Shown piece by piece: positions 12,303 through 12,331 of a stretch of DNA of 12,331 nucleotides; position 1 is the stretch's first letter, and each line of letters starts with the position of its first letter. The stretch comes from Candidatus Caenarcanales bacterium (GTDB taxonomy: Bacteria > Cyanobacteriota > Vampirovibrionia > LMEP-6097). Below the pieces are notes generated by a model. The model made no database searches. It was not told the origin of the DNA and worked only from the letters and a program-made list of their open reading frames with translations. The DNA lies in assembly GCA_022447685.1 (NCBI GenBank), contig JAKVAO010000075.1:1-12331 (forward strand). The letters run 5' to 3'. Both the position numbers and the translations under genes were made by a program.

Positions 12303-12331
12303 ATGAGAAAAGTAAAAAAGGAAATCTTATG
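12303..12331 (+). CDS. Start of a gene running off the window, possibly a transposase ORF
   Basis: Only nine codons are visible: MRKVKKEIL, strongly basic. AAGG at 12290-12293 lies nine bases before the ATG. Its place inside the presumed element end suggests a first transposase ORF (orfA), but nine residues cannot prove any family. Confidence 0.4.

Larger units (their letters stand above)
12247..12331 (+). mobile_element. Probable left end of a second mobile element, inserted in tag
   Basis: Tag-like coding sequence stops exactly at 12246, and from 12247 the sequence begins TGTAGTGGACTGA, followed by a hairpin and, 56 bases in, a plus-strand start codon with a good ribosome binding site. A TG terminus with the first ORF about 50-60 bases inside is the layout of IS3-family elements. 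The rest lies outside the window, so family and even the mobile nature are inferred. Confidence 0.45.

Noticed and set aside
1..12331. CRISPR array, tRNA or rRNA genes
   Set aside because: No regularly spaced repeats, tRNA-like cloverleaf or conserved rRNA sequence was seen on either strand.

Overview
This AT-rich window looks bacterial, and most likely comes from an aquatic gammaproteobacterium. The reasons are a proteorhodopsin with its retinal-forming Blh enzyme, a cyanide-insensitive-type cytochrome bd oxidase, a DUF1826 gene behind a gammaproteobacterial-style Zur box, and low GC. The visible pseudogenes and insertion sequences suggest a Francisella- or Legionella-like AT-rich lineage rather than a streamlined open-ocean one, but that placement is a guess.

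Left end (1-2690), a decayed accessory region: an IS1595-family element (about 256-1305) sits inside a minus-strand gene whose C-terminus carries a DUF4214 motif. That gene also has an amber codon near its start. Next to it is a fragment of an MscS-type channel gene (about 1555-1731), then an unrecognised, probably 5'-truncated ORF (1969-2652).

Middle left (2688-4564), small stand-alone genes: a membrane-anchored protein with a HEPN-like R-x4-H motif, a TMEM14 membrane protein, a DUF1826 protein preceded by a good Zur-box match, and a DoxX-like membrane protein that converges with and overlaps DUF1826.

Core (4139-9939), a long minus-strand array. In transcription order it is cydA, cydB, a tiny DUF2256 gene (7399-7551), a proteorhodopsin with its own strong ribosome binding site, blh, an unknown two-helix membrane protein, DUF2071 and DoxX-like. 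Rhodopsin plus Blh form a light-driven proton pump and its retinal supply. The bd oxidase is an alternative quinol oxidase for low oxygen or stress. DUF2256 is a family usually found beside cryptochromes/photolyases, so the array looks like a light/redox energy module. No carotenoid biosynthesis genes are in the window, so beta-carotene must come from elsewhere. The rhodopsin has Lys at the usual proton-donor position (D82/T86/K93).

Right end (10050-12331): a divergently transcribed 600-residue FAD-binding oxidoreductase-like protein overlaps, tail to tail, a wrecked tag gene (3-methyladenine DNA glycosylase I). The tag remnant has frameshifts, an internal loss and a 48-bp near-perfect palindrome built from its own sequence. 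It is cut off at 12246/12247 by what looks like the left end of another mobile element whose first ORF starts at 12303 and leaves the window.
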